Shown here: positions 1-8,725 of the stretch, one piece after another
Layout of the letters: the number at the start of each line of letters is the position of its first letter
Numbering within the stretch: position 1 is the stretch's first letter
DNA from: Paenibacillus sp. FSL H8-0079
GTDB lineage: Bacteria > Bacillota > Bacilli > Paenibacillales > Paenibacillaceae
Assembly: GCF_037991315.1 (NCBI RefSeq)
Contig: NZ_CP150300.1
Coordinates: 5,270,001-5,334,000, forward strand
Reading direction: 5' to 3'
Length of the DNA stretch: 64,000 nt
Program-made: the position numbers and the translations under genes
The notes under the pieces: generated by a model
Seen by the model: only the letters and a program-made list of their open reading frames with translations
The model's database searches: none
What the model was told of the DNA's origin: nothing

Positions 1-110
1 TTGTTTCTTTTTTTCTTTGTTTCTTTGTTTCTTTGTTTTTTGTTTCTTTGTTTTTTGTTTTTTTGTTTTTTTGTTTTTTTGTTTCTTGTTTCTTTGGTGA
101 AATTGTAGTT
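1..110. repeat. T-rich simple-sequence tract
   Basis: Irregular tandem units of the TTTGTTTC and TTTGTTTTT type run from the window edge to about position 110. On the minus strand this is a purine tract of GAAACAAA units. There is no coding potential. Units vary in length, as expected from slippage. The tract may begin before the window. Confidence 0.85.
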
Positions 111-570
111 TTTTTATGGCTGCTTTTTATGATGGAGACGATAGAGGCTTACTTTTAAATGGGTTAGTGTATTAGAGATAACAACATGGTGACCTTATTA
201 GGCCGTTTCTTTGAATTTTGTATCGATCATTACGTACAGCTTGCTTTATCATGGCTGCTTTAAAGGAATGGGTCTAACTTGGATGGGTTAGTGTGATAGC
301 TCACAGAAACGATGGGCTTCTGAACAATTTTTTTGGTTTTTCTCGATCATTTCGTTATCGTTCTTCCTATGACTGATTTTATAGACGTAGTCTCGGTTTT
401 AATGGTTTAGTGTATGGGAGATAACATACGCGACCTTATTGTCCTTTTTTGATTCGGTCTCCTTCACTAGGTTTCAGCTTTTATAGCGGTTGCTTTATTG
501 TGACTGGTTTTAGACGACGGCTAACTTTTAAGGAGTTGTGATAGAGATAACTCAAGCGGTGGCCCTTGGA
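110..570. repeat. Decayed ~124-bp tandem repeat, about four units
   Basis: A shared core, GGGTTAGTGT followed by GATAAC or a variant and then GACCTTATT or a variant, occurs near 161, 285, 403 and 532. The spacing is 124, 118 and 129 bases. Each core is preceded by a variant of TGGCTGCTTT or GGTTTTAGACG. The units are strongly diverged and contain no supported open frame. I see no gene between the window start and the regulator at 803. The function is unknown; it could be a relic of duplicated non-coding DNA. Confidence 0.55.
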
Positions 571-802
571 GGTTTGTTTGAATCGATTGATATTTAGAAT
601 GCACCCTTATGGAGTATGTTACGGCAGATGGTGTTTCGAAGATAGTCAATAGATACAGGGGTTTTGTGGATGGGAGGATCTTTCGGGATTCCTGCGTTTT
701 GACTTGTTTGTGCTTAGCGACTTCGGCGCGGAATTTTTGCCATGAGGTGTTTACCTGCTGTTATACCCCAGCAAGCTAATCCAAAATGATGAGGTGAATG
801 TT

Positions 803-1378
803 GTGTCTGCTTCTAACCTGACCAAAAATGCGCTGGCTCACTCGCTTAAATTACTGATGGAGCATACTCCACTGAACAAGATTACGGTCAAACATCTGGT
901 TGATCATTGCGGCGTGAACAGGCAAACTTTTTATTATCATTTTCAGGATATTTACGCGCTGCTTGGGTGGATCTATCAGACTGAAGCGGTGGAGAGTCTT
1001 ACGGAGTACCGAAGCTACAGCACATGGACGGACGGTTTCTATAAAATATTTTGTTACATTGAGAACAACAAAACGTTCTGCTGCAACACACTCAACTCGC
1101 TCGGGCGTACCCACCTGGATGTATACCTCTATGAAGTAACCCACGATCTCATCATGGGTGTTATTGATGAACTCGCCTGTGGGATTAAGGTCCGCGGAGA
1201 AGACAAAGAGTTCGTCGCCAACTTCTATACCCTGGCCTTCACTGGGCTGATCATTCAATGGATGAGAGGCGATATGCAAGAACCGCCAAAACAGATAATT
1301 GAGAAGCTCAGTGAGCTAATTGAAGGCAATGTCCTGAGGGCACTGCACAGGTATGAGAATAAGCTGCCATCCACTTAA
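803..1378 (+). CDS. TetR/AcrR-family transcriptional regulator
   Basis: A 191-residue one-component DNA-binding regulator. The N-terminal TetR helix-turn-helix spans roughly residues 10-55 and has the typical core VNRQTFYYHFQDIYAL. The rest is a helical ligand-binding and dimerisation domain of the kind seen in DhaS-like members. I chose the GTG at 803 because a GAGGTG ribosome site lies 6 bases upstream; the in-frame GTG at 794 overlaps that site. It is followed, with 160 bases between, by the oleate hydratase gene on the same strand. A palindrome in that gap is the likely operator. Control of the hydratase in response to fatty acids is inferred from position only. Confidence 0.8.
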   Translation: MSASNLTKNALAHSLKLLMEHTPLNKITVKHLVDHCGVNRQTFYYHFQDIYALLGWIYQTEAVESLTEYRSYSTWTDGFYKIFCYIENNKTFCCNTLNSLGRTHLDVYLYEVTHDLIMGVIDELACGIKVRGEDKEFVANFYTLAFTGLIIQWMRGDMQEPPKQIIEKLSELIEGNVLRALHRYENKLPST

Positions 1379-1434
1379 GGATGCGCGGCTTTTTCATACG
1401 TGATCTAAGCCTAGGTTTTAGACATTTTTCCAAA

Positions 1435-1455
1435 AGTGACCAAAAATTGGACACT
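1435..1455. promoter_or_regulatory. Palindromic operator candidate upstream of oleate hydratase
   Basis: A 21-bp near-perfect palindrome with arms AGTG-N-CCAA and TTGG-N-CACT around a 3-base centre. It lies between the TetR-type regulator and the hydratase gene. Its right arm holds TTGGAC, which could serve as a -35 box, so a bound TetR dimer would block transcription. Assignment to this regulator is inference. Confidence 0.5.
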
Positions 1456-1538
1456 CTCTTTCTTTTGATCATACCTCACGGAACCTGCAAGGTTTACATT
1501 AGAGATGTGATTACAGTAACTTTTGGAGGCGAATGATC

Positions 1539-3119
1539 GTGAAGAAAGAACATGGTAATAAACAGGTCTATTTTGTAGGCGGCGGCATTGCATCTTTGGC
1601 GGGTGCAGCTTATCTGGTCAGAGATTGTGACTTTCCCGGAGAACACATTCACATTATCGAAGAAATGCCGATTCTCGGCGGCAGCAATGACGGTGCTGGT
1701 AATCCCGATCAAGGTTATATCATCCGCGGCGGGCGGATGCTCAATGACGAGGCCTATGAGAATCTGTGGGAGTTGCTGGCTTCCATCCCTTCCATCGACC
1801 GTCCGGGCATATCTGTCCGACAGGAAATCACCGAATTTGACGAGGCCAATCCCACACATTCCAATGCGCGGCTCATCAACCGTGACGGCAAGGTCGAAGA
1901 CGTGCTCTCCATGGGTTTTGATATGGCGGACCGGTTGGCGATGGGAAAACTGATTATTACTCCTGAAGACACGCTGGGTAAATTGCGAATCAACGACTGG
2001 TTTGGCCCTCATTTTTTCAAAACGAACTTCTGGTATATGTGGGCGACCACCTTCGCGTTTCAACCTTGGCATAGCGCCGTGGAATTCAAAAGATACATGC
2101 TCCGCTTTTTTCACGAATTCCCAAGAATTCAAACGCTGGAAGGTGTCACCCGCACACCGTTCAACCAATATGACTCGATTATCCTGCCATTGCACAACTA
2201 CCTGGAGCCGTTTGGCGTAGATTTCACGCTGAAATGTACGGTTACCGATCTGGATTTCAAAGACGGCGACGGCATTACGGTAAGTCGGATGCATGTACGA
2301 CGCGAAGGTACCGAGGAGATCATCGACATTCATGAAGGCGATCTCGTCATTGTCACAAATGGTTCGATGACCGAAGGGGCCGATATCGGCTCCATGACTT
2401 CCGCACCGAAACTGAACGGCAAGGGCAGCTCATGGAAGCTATGGGAGAACATTGCCGCCAAGAAACCGATGCTAGGCAATCCTTCTTCTTTTAATGATCA
2501 TGTGCATGAGTCCAAATGGGAATCGTTTACGGTCACCTTCCAGGATTCGGTCTTCTTCGATCTGATGGAGAAATTTACGCGCAATCGGGCAGGCACCGGG
2601 GCTCTGGTTACTTTCAAGGATTCCAGCTGGTTCATGTCTGTCGTTCTGGCCTTTCAACCGCATTTCCGCGACCAGCCGGAGCATGTCAACGTATTCTGGG
2701 GATACGGATTATACCCGGATAACGTGGGCGATTACGTGAAGAAAAGAATGTGCGATTGTACTGGGGAAGAAATTATGCAGGAGTTGATCGGCCATCTTCA
2801 TTTCCAGGAACATCAAGAGGCCATCATGGCTACCGCCAACTGCATTCCATGCATGATGCCTTACATTACAGCCCAATTCATGCCTAGACTGAACAGCGAC
2901 AGACCAAAGGTTGTGCCTGAAGGTTCCACTAACCTGGCCTTCATCAGCCAATTCTGCGAAATTGCCGATGACGTGGTATTCACGGAAGAATATTCGGTAC
3001 GGGCAGCACGGATCGCCGTCTACACTCTTCTCGGAGAGAACCGGCCGATTGAGCCGATCAATAAGTATCAGTATGATGTTCGGACGCTGTTCAGCAGTTT
3101 TGTGACTTCGTTTAGATGA
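1539..3119 (+). CDS. Oleate hydratase (myosin-cross-reactive antigen family)
   Basis: An FAD-dependent fatty acid hydratase that adds water to the cis-9 double bond of oleic or related acids to give 10-hydroxy acids, probably at the membrane surface as detoxification. The N-terminus has the dinucleotide-binding motif VGGGIASLAGAAYL, then EEMPILGGSNDGAG and RGGRMLNDEAYENLW, all typical of the MCRA family. The protein is about 526 residues, shorter than the common ~590. The GTG at 1539 sits 9 bases after GGAGG and fits better than the ATG at 1533, which leaves only 3. It is preceded by a TetR regulator and a palindrome, and the frame is intact to the C-terminus. Confidence 0.92.
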   Translation: MKKEHGNKQVYFVGGGIASLAGAAYLVRDCDFPGEHIHIIEEMPILGGSNDGAGNPDQGYIIRGGRMLNDEAYENLWELLASIPSIDRPGISVRQEITEFDEANPTHSNARLINRDGKVEDVLSMGFDMADRLAMGKLIITPEDTLGKLRINDWFGPHFFKTNFWYMWATTFAFQPWHSAVEFKRYMLRFFHEFPRIQTLEGVTRTPFNQYDSIILPLHNYLEPFGVDFTLKCTVTDLDFKDGDGITVSRMHVRREGTEEIIDIHEGDLVIVTNGSMTEGADIGSMTSAPKLNGKGSSWKLWENIAAKKPMLGNPSSFNDHVHESKWESFTVTFQDSVFFDLMEKFTRNRAGTGALVTFKDSSWFMSVVLAFQPHFRDQPEHVNVFWGYGLYPDNVGDYVKKRMCDCTGEEIMQELIGHLHFQEHQEAIMATANCIPCMMPYITAQFMPRLNSDRPKVVPEGSTNLAFISQFCEIADDVVFTEEYSVRAARIAVYTLLGENRPIEPINKYQYDVRTLFSSFVTSFR

Positions 3120-3386
3120 CTGCTTATATAGAGGATTCAGACATAGGATGAAGGAATGGTTGGATTGATCGGTGGATGGGGATAGATCTTTGGAGATATC
3201 TGTAGGATGCGGTGTGTAACTTTGTGATCTTTAGGAAGCTTAGTTATCTTAATTCTATTGATTGTGCCAAGTTAGTAAGATATGAGTTACTACATGAGTT
3301 AGCTTCAGAAGCTTGCATCCCCGTTGAACGAGTAAATGAGTGAATATGGTTGTTGCTGAACTGAAAAGTCGTTGTATAAAGAAAAT

Positions 3387-3430
3387 AGAGAGAGTTCCGT
3401 CAGCTAGGACAGGACTCTCTCTTTCGTTTA
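3387..3430. terminator. Rho-independent terminator candidate
   Basis: Stem AGAGAGAGTTCC pairs with GGACTCTCTCT around a 13-base loop and runs into a T-rich stretch. It could end the oleate hydratase transcript, although it lies about 270 bases past the stop codon. Confidence 0.6.
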
Positions 3431-3534
3431 CTCGTTTACTATCTAAGTCCAACACATAGCTTTCATCGAGATTGCCAACAGTCGTCTAAAGACCTCACAA
3501 GCCTTATTACTTGAAATTTCGCAGGTTTGAAAAT

Positions 3535-3563
3535 CTAACGAATCGTAGACACCTTATTTGTGC
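3535..3563 (+). repeat. TAACGAATC-type repeat, copy 1
   Basis: Motif CTAACGAATC, then GTAGACAC, then CTTATTT. Two further copies in opposite orientation flank the IS: one split by it at 4919-4907/3619-3600, and one at 4969-4943 reading leftward. Confidence 0.55.
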
Positions 3564-3644
3564 TTAAAGCATGTTTGGGTAGCAGAATATCGCTAAATTG
3601 TACTAAATAACGTGTCTGATGGACCTATGTCAAAAAAGTAGACA

Positions 3645-4481
3645 CTACGCTGCGGATTTGTCCGTAAATTTCATCGCAAAACGAGCAGGGGAAAGATACC
3701 CTAGCGCGCCATGCATTCGCTTGCGGTTGTAATAGAACTCAATGTACTGGTAGATGGCAGTATAAGCCTCTTCCGGCGTCTTAAAACGAGGATTGCAGTA
3801 AATGAGTTCCTTCTTTAAAATACTGTGCCATGACTCAATACAGGCGTTATCATAACAGTTTCCTCGGCGGCTCATGCTTGATTCCATTCCGTATGATTTT
3901 AGTTGCTCCACGTATTCTTTTGACGTGTATTGAGAGCCGCGATCCGAGTGATGGAGTAATCCCGGAGCGGGGCGTTTGGCCTTGTAAGCTTCCTCCAGTG
4001 CACCCATCACCAAACTGGTTTCCATATGGTTATATAGACGCCAGCCTACAATTTCACGTGTGCACAAATCCAGAACGCTGGCGAGATATAGACGACCTCC
4101 TCGGCAAGGAATGTAGGTGATGTCGGTAACCCATACCGTATTCGGTTTGGACGTTTTAAATTGCTGATTCAGCGTATTTGGCGCAAGAGGATTGTCGTGT
4201 TTGGAATCCGTCGTCTGAACGCGATATTTGGGCATGACCACAGAACGTAGATTCATTTGACGCATGTATATACTGACGGTACGGGAAGAGATTCGCAACC
4301 CTTCTAAATGGAGCAGATACGTAATTTTAGGGCTTCCGCACCGCATCTGGTGGTCGTAAAAATGATAGCGAATACGCTTCATGACCTCGGCTTTTCGGTT
4401 CTGCCGCTTGCTGGTTTGGTCCATTCGCCATTTGTAATATCCGCTCCGTGATACTTGAAAGGTTCTGCACATCTTCTCCAA
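3645..4481 (-). CDS. IS3-family transposase OrfB, DDE integrase domain
   Basis: The catalytic part of the transposase, normally produced as an OrfAB fusion by -1 frameshifting. The 278-residue frame has an N-terminal HTH_21-type region (RSGYYKWR, RCGSPKIT) and an rve integrase core. The DDE triad is seen in VTDITYIP, HHSDRGSQYTS and CYDNACIESWHSILKKE. The reading frame is open upstream of the ATG at 4481 as far as the slippery run, so the ATG may not be a functional start. Confidence 0.93.
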   Translation of the reverse strand: MEKMCRTFQVSRSGYYKWRMDQTSKRQNRKAEVMKRIRYHFYDHQMRCGSPKITYLLHLEGLRISSRTVSIYMRQMNLRSVVMPKYRVQTTDSKHDNPLAPNTLNQQFKTSKPNTVWVTDITYIPCRGGRLYLASVLDLCTREIVGWRLYNHMETSLVMGALEEAYKAKRPAPGLLHHSDRGSQYTSKEYVEQLKSYGMESSMSRRGNCYDNACIESWHSILKKELIYCNPRFKTPEEAYTAIYQYIEFYYNRKRMHGALGYLSPARFAMKFTDKSAA

Positions 4482-4519
4482 AGAAAACTCGGAGCGATGA
4501 TCTTCTACAAACTGAAATC

Positions 4520-4837
4520 TTAGCTCTTTGGTTTGCTGAAGATGTGCACTGCTTTTTTTACAATCGCCAGTTCTTCTTGTGTATCCGCGAGCGTGTGCTC
4601 TTTCTCTTGAAGCAACCGGCGCATCTCTTGGAGTTCTGCTTCCAGTTGTTTCACTCGATCTACGCTGGCAACAGGCTCATGTTTTAGTTCGCGGTACTTA
4701 CTCATCCATTGGTGCAACGTACTTTTTGGAATGTTGAGTTCTTCTGCCAAATCTCCAAGTGTCTTCGTCTGCTCTTGAATGAATTTGACCGTTTGTTTCT
4801 TGAATTCTTCGTTATATCGTTGCCGCTGTTCTCCCAT
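4520..4837 (-). CDS. IS3-family transposase OrfA
   Basis: A 105-residue DNA-binding subunit. The N-terminal helix-turn-helix (EEFKKQTVKFIQEQ to LNIPKSTLHQWMSKY) is followed by a leucine-rich coiled coil (residues ~60-95) for multimerisation. The run A7G at 4559-4552 encodes Val-Lys-Lys-Ala and is a standard -1 slippage site into the OrfB frame. It is the upstream gene of the element and reads inward from the inverted repeat at 4906. Confidence 0.92.
   Translation of the reverse strand: MGEQRQRYNEEFKKQTVKFIQEQTKTLGDLAEELNIPKSTLHQWMSKYRELKHEPVASVDRVKQLEAELQEMRRLLQEKEHTLADTQEELAIVKKAVHIFSKPKS
4552..4559 (-). other. Programmed -1 frameshift site
   Basis: Seven A residues followed by G on the minus strand, inside orfA just before its stop. 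IS3-family elements use this heptamer class to make the OrfAB transposase. The downstream frame is that of orfB. Confidence 0.75.
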
Positions 4838-4906
4838 GTGGACACCTCCGTTAGTCTCATTATCCTTCCGTCCGTTAACGGGTGTCCACTTTTTATTCTA
4901 GCTCCA

Positions 4907-4972
4907 TGAGATTCGTTACATTTTGTATGACAGCAAAATCATTGGAATAAGGCTTCACAGATTCGTTAGAAC
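4907..4972 (-). repeat. TAACGAATC-type repeats, interrupted copy 2 and copy 3
   Basis: Read on the minus strand, GTAACGAATC-TCA at 4919 would continue GACACGTTATTT if the IS and one TGA were removed. This reconstitutes the same motif as at 3535. A third copy, CTAACGAATC-TGTGAAGC-CTTATT, lies at 4969-4943. The remaining sequence to 5158 shows nothing else. Confidence 0.5.
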
Positions 4973-5158
4973 TGAGCGCCCCTTCGGAGATGACTAATTA
5001 TGAGATGCATTCGTTGTCATGTCTTGTTGTCGAGATCCTGGTCTATTCTTTCTTGAAACTTAACTTATAACTCTTCCTAGTTACTCATGTATACTCTTGT
5101 GGTGGTTGTTCTTATTATTCTAGGTGTTACTTTTCATTTTTTCATTGTTACTCATCGC

Positions 5159-5530
5159 TTATGTGCGGAAAGTCGTAAATTTCAACATGTGCACAAGCTT
5201 GGATAAATGTGCGATCTCCTGCTGGACTCCAGTGGTGTCCGTACCTGCCATTGCCTGATTCGCTCGCAGCGTTCTGCGGGTGTTCAGCATACCTTCGATC
5301 AGTTTCATGACCGTGTTGCGTCCACGATGATCAACAATCATATACTTTTTGCGTGCATCCAGCTCTACCCATACGATGTTGCTGAATGATGTGAACAGAT
5401 GCCTGCGGTACTGCTCCATATCGGTCTCATTGTAATGCTCGCCATAAAAGGCATAATATCCGTGTATGTGCAACTTCTCCGCCAACACTGTGATGAACGG
5501 ATCATGTTCGAGCATAGCGTTACGTTCCAT
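5159..5530 (-). CDS. Hypothetical protein, 123 residues
   Basis: I do not recognise this protein. It is soluble, with no signal peptide or membrane segment. It is rich in His, Tyr and charged residues, with a YYAFYGEHYNETDMEQYRRHLF segment near the start and a core WVELDARKKYMIVDHRG. The C-terminal part is helical. It stands alone between the IS element and nagA, with no obvious partner. Codon use resembles its neighbours, and no other frame here is better. Confidence 0.6.
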   Translation of the reverse strand: MERNAMLEHDPFITVLAEKLHIHGYYAFYGEHYNETDMEQYRRHLFTSFSNIVWVELDARKKYMIVDHRGRNTVMKLIEGMLNTRRTLRANQAMAGTDTTGVQQEIAHLSKLVHMLKFTTFRT

Positions 5531-5694
5531 GTTTCACGCCTCCGTTATGCGTGATCCGCAGATCCCGTCTTTTTGAGATCTATTTTAACATATTGTGCAA
5601 GGTGTTGCCTCTACACAGATAAAAGCCAAGTTTTAACTCCGAAGACTGATGCATCACAAATGAGAGTTATTAGCACGATACTAATTTCCTAAAT

Positions 5695-6915
5695 CTAATA
5701 TGACTCTCCGATCCGTCTGCCCTTCACCCACACACCCTCAATATCCAGCTCCGCATTCAGCAAAACGATATCTGCCTGCTTGCCTTGAGCAAGGGAACCT
5801 GTCCGATGATCAATGCCCAGCAGGCGTGCCGGGGTCAGACTTGCTGCACGTGATGCAGCGTTCAGACTCAAGCCCACTTCCTGTACAAGGTAACGGAAAC
5901 CGCGAATCATTGTCAGTGTGCTTCCCGCCAGTGCGCCGCCGTCCTTCAGTCTGGCCTCGCCATGCTTCACGATTACGGGCAGGTCGCCGATCTTGTATTC
6001 CCCATCATCCAATCCCGCAGCAGACATGGCATCCGTGATCAACACAAGTTGATCGTTATGTTGCTTCAGCTGAGCCAGGATCGAGATCGCCGCAGGGTGC
6101 ACGTGAATACCATCAGCAATCACCTCGGCACTGATACGTGGATCACTCAGTACAGCTCCGGCAGCTCCGGGTAGCCGGTGATGCAACGGTGTCATGGCAT
6201 TGAATGTATGTACCGCATGATGCAGTCCTGCCTCGACTGCCCGCTCCACCTCTTCATAGGTCGCATCGGTGTGACCGAGTGCCGCTGTAATCCGCTGTTC
6301 ACGTAACCACGAGATGACTTCCAGCGCGCCTTCACGTTCCGGTGCCAATGTAACTTGACGGATTAGGCTAGGATATTGCTTCTCCCACGCTTCAAGCCAA
6401 GATACATCAGGCAGAATGATGTGTTCTGGATTTTGCGCGCCAGGCCATTTCGGACTAAAAAACGGACCTTCCAGGTGCACACCCTCAAGTTGTGCATATG
6501 GCATTTCACTCGAACGATAGCGGTCGACTTCAGCAAGTACGCTGTCCAGGCGGTCTTTTGGAGCGGTCATGGAAGTCGCAAGCATCGCTGTTGTGCCCTG
6601 CGTACTATGGAAAGAAGTGATCTTGTCCAACACCTCCGGGCTTGCGTCCATAAAGTCTTCTCCGTTCCCACCATGCACATGGATATCAATGAATCCAGGC
6701 ACAATGAGACCACGTTCCGGTACTGACAGCGGCAAAGCCTCGCTCCGAATCCGTTCAGGAAGACCTTCCGGTATCCCGGCATAAAGGATTTCCCCATCCC
6801 TCCAGGCTATTACACCGTCTTCCAGTATTTCATCTGCAAAGAGCAGCTTGCCCCGAAGAAGAGAAATATTTTCATCACGCTGGCCCCAGCTAACATGGCT
6901 ATTCTCCTCGGTCAT
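5695..6915 (-). CDS. nagA: N-acetylglucosamine-6-phosphate deacetylase
   Basis: Converts GlcNAc-6-phosphate to glucosamine-6-phosphate and acetate in the cytoplasm. It has the amidohydrolase fold with metal ligands H79 and H81 in IDIHVHGG, plus GHTDATYEE, HTFNAMTPLHH and the catalytic aspartate in LITDAMSAAG. The 406-residue length fits the family. The ATG at 6915 overlaps the nagB stop as ATGA and follows a GGAGG site; the longer frame from 6969 would run into nagB. Translational coupling with nagB supports one operon with the RpiR regulator upstream. Confidence 0.96.
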   Translation of the reverse strand: MTEENSHVSWGQRDENISLLRGKLLFADEILEDGVIAWRDGEILYAGIPEGLPERIRSEALPLSVPERGLIVPGFIDIHVHGGNGEDFMDASPEVLDKITSFHSTQGTTAMLATSMTAPKDRLDSVLAEVDRYRSSEMPYAQLEGVHLEGPFFSPKWPGAQNPEHIILPDVSWLEAWEKQYPSLIRQVTLAPEREGALEVISWLREQRITAALGHTDATYEEVERAVEAGLHHAVHTFNAMTPLHHRLPGAAGAVLSDPRISAEVIADGIHVHPAAISILAQLKQHNDQLVLITDAMSAAGLDDGEYKIGDLPVIVKHGEARLKDGGALAGSTLTMIRGFRYLVQEVGLSLNAASRAASLTPARLLGIDHRTGSLAQGKQADIVLLNAELDIEGVWVKGRRIGESY

Positions 6916-7640
6916 CTCACCAGCCTCCCTGCCGCACGGTCCAGCAATACCACCACATTTGGATGACATTGCAAAAGCGATGCAGGACAGGCCGTTGTGA
7001 TTGGACCCATGAAAGCTTCACGGATAATCTCGGCTTTTTCCTCTCCACGGGCAATGAGCAGAATCTGTTTGGCTTTCAAAATGGTACCGACACCCATCGT
7101 AATCGCCTGAGCCGGAACTTCATCAATGCTGTCGAAGAAACGTGCGTTTGCCTTTCGCGTCTCGTCTTTCAGATCCACGACATGTGTTCGTCCTGTAAGT
7201 TCAGTTCCCGGTTCATTGAAGCCAATATGACCATTATGTCCGATGCCCAGCAGTTGAAGATCTACCGGTCCACGATCGTCCAGCCGCTGTTCATAGGAAT
7301 TACATTCCTGTTCCAGATCTGCAGCCTGACCATCAGGCACTTGCGTTCTAGCAAGATCCATATCAATATGATGGAATAATTGTTCGTTCATGAAACTGCG
7401 GTAACTTTCGCGATGTTCTGTTGGAAGTCCAACATACTCATCGAGATTAAAAGAAGAAGCCTGTGAGAAGCTGACAAGCCCCTTCTGGTACAACGTGATA
7501 AGCTGTTTATATATGCCCACAGGAGAACTTCCTGTCGCAAGCCCCAATACAGCCCGTGGTTTGGTCTGCAACAAGCTGGCAATGAGGCCAGCACCTGTGG
7601 CGTTCAAATCTTCTTCATTTTCAAAAATGCGGATATTCAT
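6912..7640 (-). CDS. nagB: Glucosamine-6-phosphate deaminase
   Basis: Converts glucosamine-6-phosphate to fructose-6-phosphate and ammonia, feeding amino sugar into glycolysis. At 242 residues it matches the short Gram-positive type that lacks the C-terminal allosteric extension of the E. coli enzyme. It shows the phosphate loop LGLATGSSPVGIYK, the catalytic FNLDEYVGL and the GIGHNGHIGFNEPG motif. A GGAGGTG site lies about 8 bases before the ATG. It lies 3 bases after the regulator gene and overlaps nagA. Confidence 0.97.
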   Translation of the reverse strand: MNIRIFENEEDLNATGAGLIASLLQTKPRAVLGLATGSSPVGIYKQLITLYQKGLVSFSQASSFNLDEYVGLPTEHRESYRSFMNEQLFHHIDMDLARTQVPDGQAADLEQECNSYEQRLDDRGPVDLQLLGIGHNGHIGFNEPGTELTGRTHVVDLKDETRKANARFFDSIDEVPAQAITMGVGTILKAKQILLIARGEEKAEIIREAFMGPITTACPASLLQCHPNVVVLLDRAAGRLVR

Positions 7641-7643
7641 CTG

Positions 7644-8513
7644 TCAGGCACCTCCGTTGTGTTTGTGTTGGAATCGATAGGACTGCACGTTGTGATAGGA
7701 TTGTTCCAGTCTGGGGATAAAACGGTCGAAGTCGGCACTTACCATGCCTGTGAACAAAATATCGACCACATGCAGCAGTGCAATACGTGAAGCCATATCT
7801 CCGCGCCTCATGCCTTCTTCCAGAGAAGAGGTGAACAGTGGGATATCCGATACCGTTGCGAGTGTGTTACTTCCATAGGAAGTCAGTGAAATTGTAGAAG
7901 CTCCGGCCTCTTTGGCACAATGCAGGGCATCGATGGTTTCTGGTGTTTCGCCCGAATAGGATACGGCCATCGCCACATCTCCCTCAGCGAGCGAAGATGC
8001 GGATGTAATCTGCATGTGTGAGTCGGAGAAAGCCGTACAGCTTTTGCCGATCCGCACCAGTTTCTGATAGAAATCCTGCGTAACAATCGACGAGGTAGCC
8101 ACACCGTACAGATCGATGCGGCGAGCCCGGCACAATAATTGAACGGCATGCTCCAATCTACCCAAGTCCAGTAAACGGGTGGTGTCTGCAATAGATGCAA
8201 GGTGATTGGCTTCGATAGCTTCAACAATTTTGGATAACGGGTTGCCGGCGACGATATCCTGATATGCCGTTTCATCGGAAGCGTGGGATAATTCTGCGGC
8301 GAGTTTCATTTTGAAATCGGGAAATCCTTTGAAATGAAACGACTTGCAAAAGCGGGTCACCGTCGCCGCACTCGTTCCACTCCGCTCTGCCAGATGACTA
8401 ATCGTCCAGCCGGGAATGTCCGATGGAGAATGCATAATGACTTCGGCAATACGTCGCTCCTGAGACGGAAGGTTATTCAATTCTTGCTGCAACGCACGTA
8501 ATATGGCTGCCAT
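7644..8513 (-). CDS. RpiR/MurR-family regulator with SIS domain
   Basis: A 289-residue transcription factor. The N-terminal HTH_6 domain covers about residues 1-77 (WTISHLAERSGTSAATVTRFCKSFHFKGFPDFK). A SIS sugar-phosphate-binding domain covers about 120-250 (RIDLYGVATSSIVTQDFYQKL, AMAVSYSGETPETIDA). It is the first gene of the nag operon, so it most likely senses an amino-sugar phosphate and controls its own operon. The nearby AT-rich direct repeats are candidate binding sites. Whether it represses or activates is not shown by the sequence. Confidence 0.9.
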   Translation of the reverse strand: MAAILRALQQELNNLPSQERRIAEVIMHSPSDIPGWTISHLAERSGTSAATVTRFCKSFHFKGFPDFKMKLAAELSHASDETAYQDIVAGNPLSKIVEAIEANHLASIADTTRLLDLGRLEHAVQLLCRARRIDLYGVATSSIVTQDFYQKLVRIGKSCTAFSDSHMQITSASSLAEGDVAMAVSYSGETPETIDALHCAKEAGASTISLTSYGSNTLATVSDIPLFTSSLEEGMRRGDMASRIALLHVVDILFTGMVSADFDRFIPRLEQSYHNVQSYRFQHKHNGGA

Positions 8514-8528
8514 GAGGACCTCACTTTA

Positions 8529-8588
8529 TGAAAATTATTTTTATTTATTTTATATTATATAAGAAAATCATTTTTATATTTTCATTTT
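8529..8588. promoter_or_regulatory. AT-rich operator candidate for the nag operon
   Basis: GAAAATYATTTTTAT occurs twice, at 8530 and 8563, 33 bp (about three helical turns) apart. ATGAAAAT and ATTTTCAT also form an inverted pair across the block. It lies directly upstream of the RpiR-type gene. Binding is inferred. Confidence 0.45.
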
Positions 8589-8725
8589 AATCAAGACGAT
8601 CCTGCAAATCAAGAGGAATTTCACACGACTTTCGCATTCATGCTCAACGTGTGGGTAGACCCTCATCTCCTTGCTCCAAATCATGGATATCCTTTATATT
8701 GAGAATCGAGAGGGGTGCAATTCTA

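Larger units (their letters stand above)
3120..3619. other. Intergenic stretch before the IS element
   Basis: No supported gene. It contains a hairpin terminator at 3387-3430 and, from 3535, one copy of a repeated motif that starts CTAACGAATC. The rest shows no recognisable feature. Confidence 0.6.
3620..4906 (-). mobile_element. Complete IS3-family insertion sequence, 1287 bp
   Basis: Terminal inverted repeats of about 26 bp match well: TGGACCTATGTC then A-rich and GTAGACAC at 3620, against TGGAGCTAGAAT then A-rich and GTGGACAC read inward from 4906. Both flanks read TGA (3617-3619 and 4907-4909), a 3-bp target duplication as expected for this family. It carries overlapping orfA and orfB with a slippery A7G run for -1 frameshifting. 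Both frames and both ends are intact, so it may still be active. It interrupts a copy of a repeated TAACGAATC motif. Confidence 0.93.

Noticed and set aside
1494..2333. 279-codon open frame on the minus strand
   Set aside because: Fully antisense to the oleate hydratase gene, no ribosome site, composition of a shadow frame.
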